From an uncultured Bacteroides sp. (lineage in GTDB: Bacteria > Bacteroidota > Bacteroidia > Bacteroidales > Bacteroidaceae): a stretch of DNA of 7,282 nt. Location: the NCBI GenBank assembly GCA_900551645.1, contig URWP01000141.1, forward strand, positions 1 to 7,282. The letters are read 5' to 3'. The position numbers and the translations under genes are program-made. The notes below the pieces were generated by a model. That model made no database searches. It worked only from the letters and a program-made list of their open reading frames with translations, and was not told where the DNA came from. This document shows positions 6,512 to 7,282 of this stretch, piece after piece (the first letter of the stretch is position 1; the number at the start of each line of letters is the position of its first letter).

Positions 6512-6829
6512 ATGGCACTGAACATTAAAGATGACAATTTTGAAGCAATCGTGGCTGAAGGCAAGCCGGTAGTATTGGATTTTTGGGCAACTTGGTGCGG
6601 TCCTTGCAAACAGATTGCTCCATACATCGAAGAGTTGGCAGAAGAATATAAGGATAAAGTCAATATCGGCAAGTGTGATGTAGACGAAAATGCGGATCTG
6701 CCTGCCCAGTTTGGCGTTCGTAACATCCCTACAGTTCTCTTTATCAAAGACGGTAATGTAGTCGACAAGCAGGTAGGCGCTACTACCAAGGCTGCTTTAC
6801 AGGCTAAGGTAGAGAATCTGCTGAAGTAA
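6512..6829 (+). CDS. trxA: Thioredoxin
   Basis: This is a 105-residue single-domain cytoplasmic thioredoxin, the usual length. It has the WCGPC redox site (W28, C29, G30, P31, C32), the buried Asp (D23 in VLDFWATWC) that tunes the active site, and the cis-proline loop NIPT (P73). The C-terminal GA turn (G89-A90) is also typical. It reduces protein disulfides such as those in ribonucleotide reductase or peroxiredoxins and is recycled by thioredoxin reductase. No signal peptide is present. It starts 39 bases after dnaE, and a promoter in that gap suggests independent expression in addition to any read-through. The ATG is the only sensible start because the protein begins with the family's first beta strand. 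Confidence 0.96.
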   Translation: MALNIKDDNFEAIVAEGKPVVLDFWATWCGPCKQIAPYIEELAEEYKDKVNIGKCDVDENADLPAQFGVRNIPTVLFIKDGNVVDKQVGATTKAALQAKVENLLK

Positions 6830-6863
6830 TTATATCTGTTTAACCATTAAAACGTATACGGCT

Positions 6864-7199
6864 ATGGGAATGGAAGACGATTTCTTGTTGGAAGATGAGG
6901 ATGATGAAAAGACGGTAGAGTTCATCAAGAACTATTTGCCTCAGGATTTGAAGGACAAGTTTACAGATGATGATTTGTATTATATACTTGACCTGATAGT
7001 GGAGTATTATACTACCAGCGGCTGTCTGGATGCTCAGCCTGACGAAGAAGGTTATATCAACATTGACCAGGATGAAATCGTAGATTTCATAGTCAAAGAG
7101 GCTGCCAAGAATGAAATGGGTCCGTACGATCCGGAAGATGTATTCTTCGTGGTACAGGGCGAAATGGAATACGGCAATCAATTGGGTGAAGTAGAATAA
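6864..7199 (+). CDS. Conserved-looking small acidic protein of unknown function
   Basis: This is a 111-residue, strongly acidic, soluble protein. The N-terminus is an acidic run (EDDFLLEDEDDE), followed by what look like amphipathic helices (about residues 16-30 and 36-52). A patch rich in Tyr (LYYILDLIVEYY) comes next, and then a GYINIDQDEIVDFIVKEA segment. The tail contains GPYDPEDVFFVVQGEMEYG. There is no membrane segment, no signal peptide and only one Cys. I do not recognise a named family, although it resembles hypothetical proteins that I associate with trxA in Bacteroides. It starts 34 bases after trxA on the same strand with no promoter visible between, so co-transcription is likely. 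M3 at 6870 is an alternative start. The acidic character could suit protein binding, but no function can be assigned. Confidence 0.85.
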   Translation: MGMEDDFLLEDEDDEKTVEFIKNYLPQDLKDKFTDDDLYYILDLIVEYYTTSGCLDAQPDEEGYINIDQDEIVDFIVKEAAKNEMGPYDPEDVFFVVQGEMEYGNQLGEVE

Positions 7200-7228
7200 T
7201 CTTCTGACAATAAAAGAATTGAAAAAGG

Positions 7229-7282
7229 TGTAGTGTACTAAATAAGTTGACACAAATTATTTAGTAATATGCGCGAATATCG
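7229..7282 (+). mobile_element. Putative left end of an insertion sequence (cut by window edge)
   Basis: TGTAGTGTACTAAATAAG followed by TTGACAC (7229-7253) resembles the terminal inverted repeats of IS3- and IS481-type elements, which often open TGTAnTG and reach GTTGACA about 20 bases in. An ATG at 7269, 40 bases from the putative end, begins a frame (M-R-E-Y) that runs off the window, as a first transposase frame would. The other end, the transposase and any target duplication are outside the window, so this rests on terminal resemblance only. Confidence 0.4.
7236..7266. repeat. Palindrome inside the putative IS end
   Basis: TACTAAATAA (7236-7245) and its exact reverse complement TTATTTAGTA (7257-7266) form 10-base arms around an 11-base spacer, with two further pairs inside after one mismatch. 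It lies directly upstream of the possible start codon at 7269. It could be a transposase-binding site, an operator, or a hairpin that limits read-through into the downstream frame. Confidence 0.6.

Noticed and set aside
6840..7253. 137-codon minus-strand frame antisense to the acidic gene
   Set aside because: It is rich in Phe and Ile because it mirrors an acidic gene. It has no recognisable family and no promoter at its start.

Overview
The window looks like a chromosomal core segment of a Bacteroides-type organism (order Bacteroidales). The grounds are the close fit of several promoters to the Bacteroides pattern (TTTG or TTG, about 20 bases, then TAnnTTTG), weak or absent Shine-Dalgarno sequences, the short single-chain type of phosphatidylserine decarboxylase, a small DUF4834-like membrane protein, and a DnaE with insertions in the PHP region. 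The genus is an inference; no species is claimed.

Layout. Positions 1-213 hold the 3' end of a tRNA adenosine deaminase (tadA, + strand). A 405-base gene-free stretch (214-618) follows, with a 106-base inverted-repeat element at 475-580. Three minus-strand genes come next and read leftwards as psd (2379-1684), pssA (1675-968) and a small DUF4834-like gene (909-619). They probably form one transcription unit from a strong promoter at 2401-2432. A 307-base divergent region (2380-2686) separates them from three plus-strand genes: dnaE (2687-6472), trxA (6512-6829) and a small acidic protein of unknown function (6864-7199). The last about 55 bases (7229-7282) resemble the left end of an insertion sequence, with a possible start codon at 7269.

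How the genes work together. pssA and psd are the two consecutive steps of phosphatidylethanolamine synthesis: CDP-diacylglycerol plus serine gives phosphatidylserine, which is decarboxylated to phosphatidylethanolamine. The membrane-anchored DUF4834-like protein rides in the same unit. dnaE is the replicative polymerase alpha subunit. It carries a full set of PHP metal ligands, a charged coiled-coil insertion inside the PHP domain, and a clamp-binding motif whose usual leading Gln is not visible. trxA has its own promoter overlapping the end of dnaE, so thioredoxin can be expressed independently of the polymerase.

No undescribed multi-gene system is evident; most of the window is housekeeping. 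The items most worth a second look are the palindromic element at 475-580, the DnaE insertions and clamp motif, the paired promoter-like repeats upstream of dnaE, and the putative mobile-element end at the right edge.
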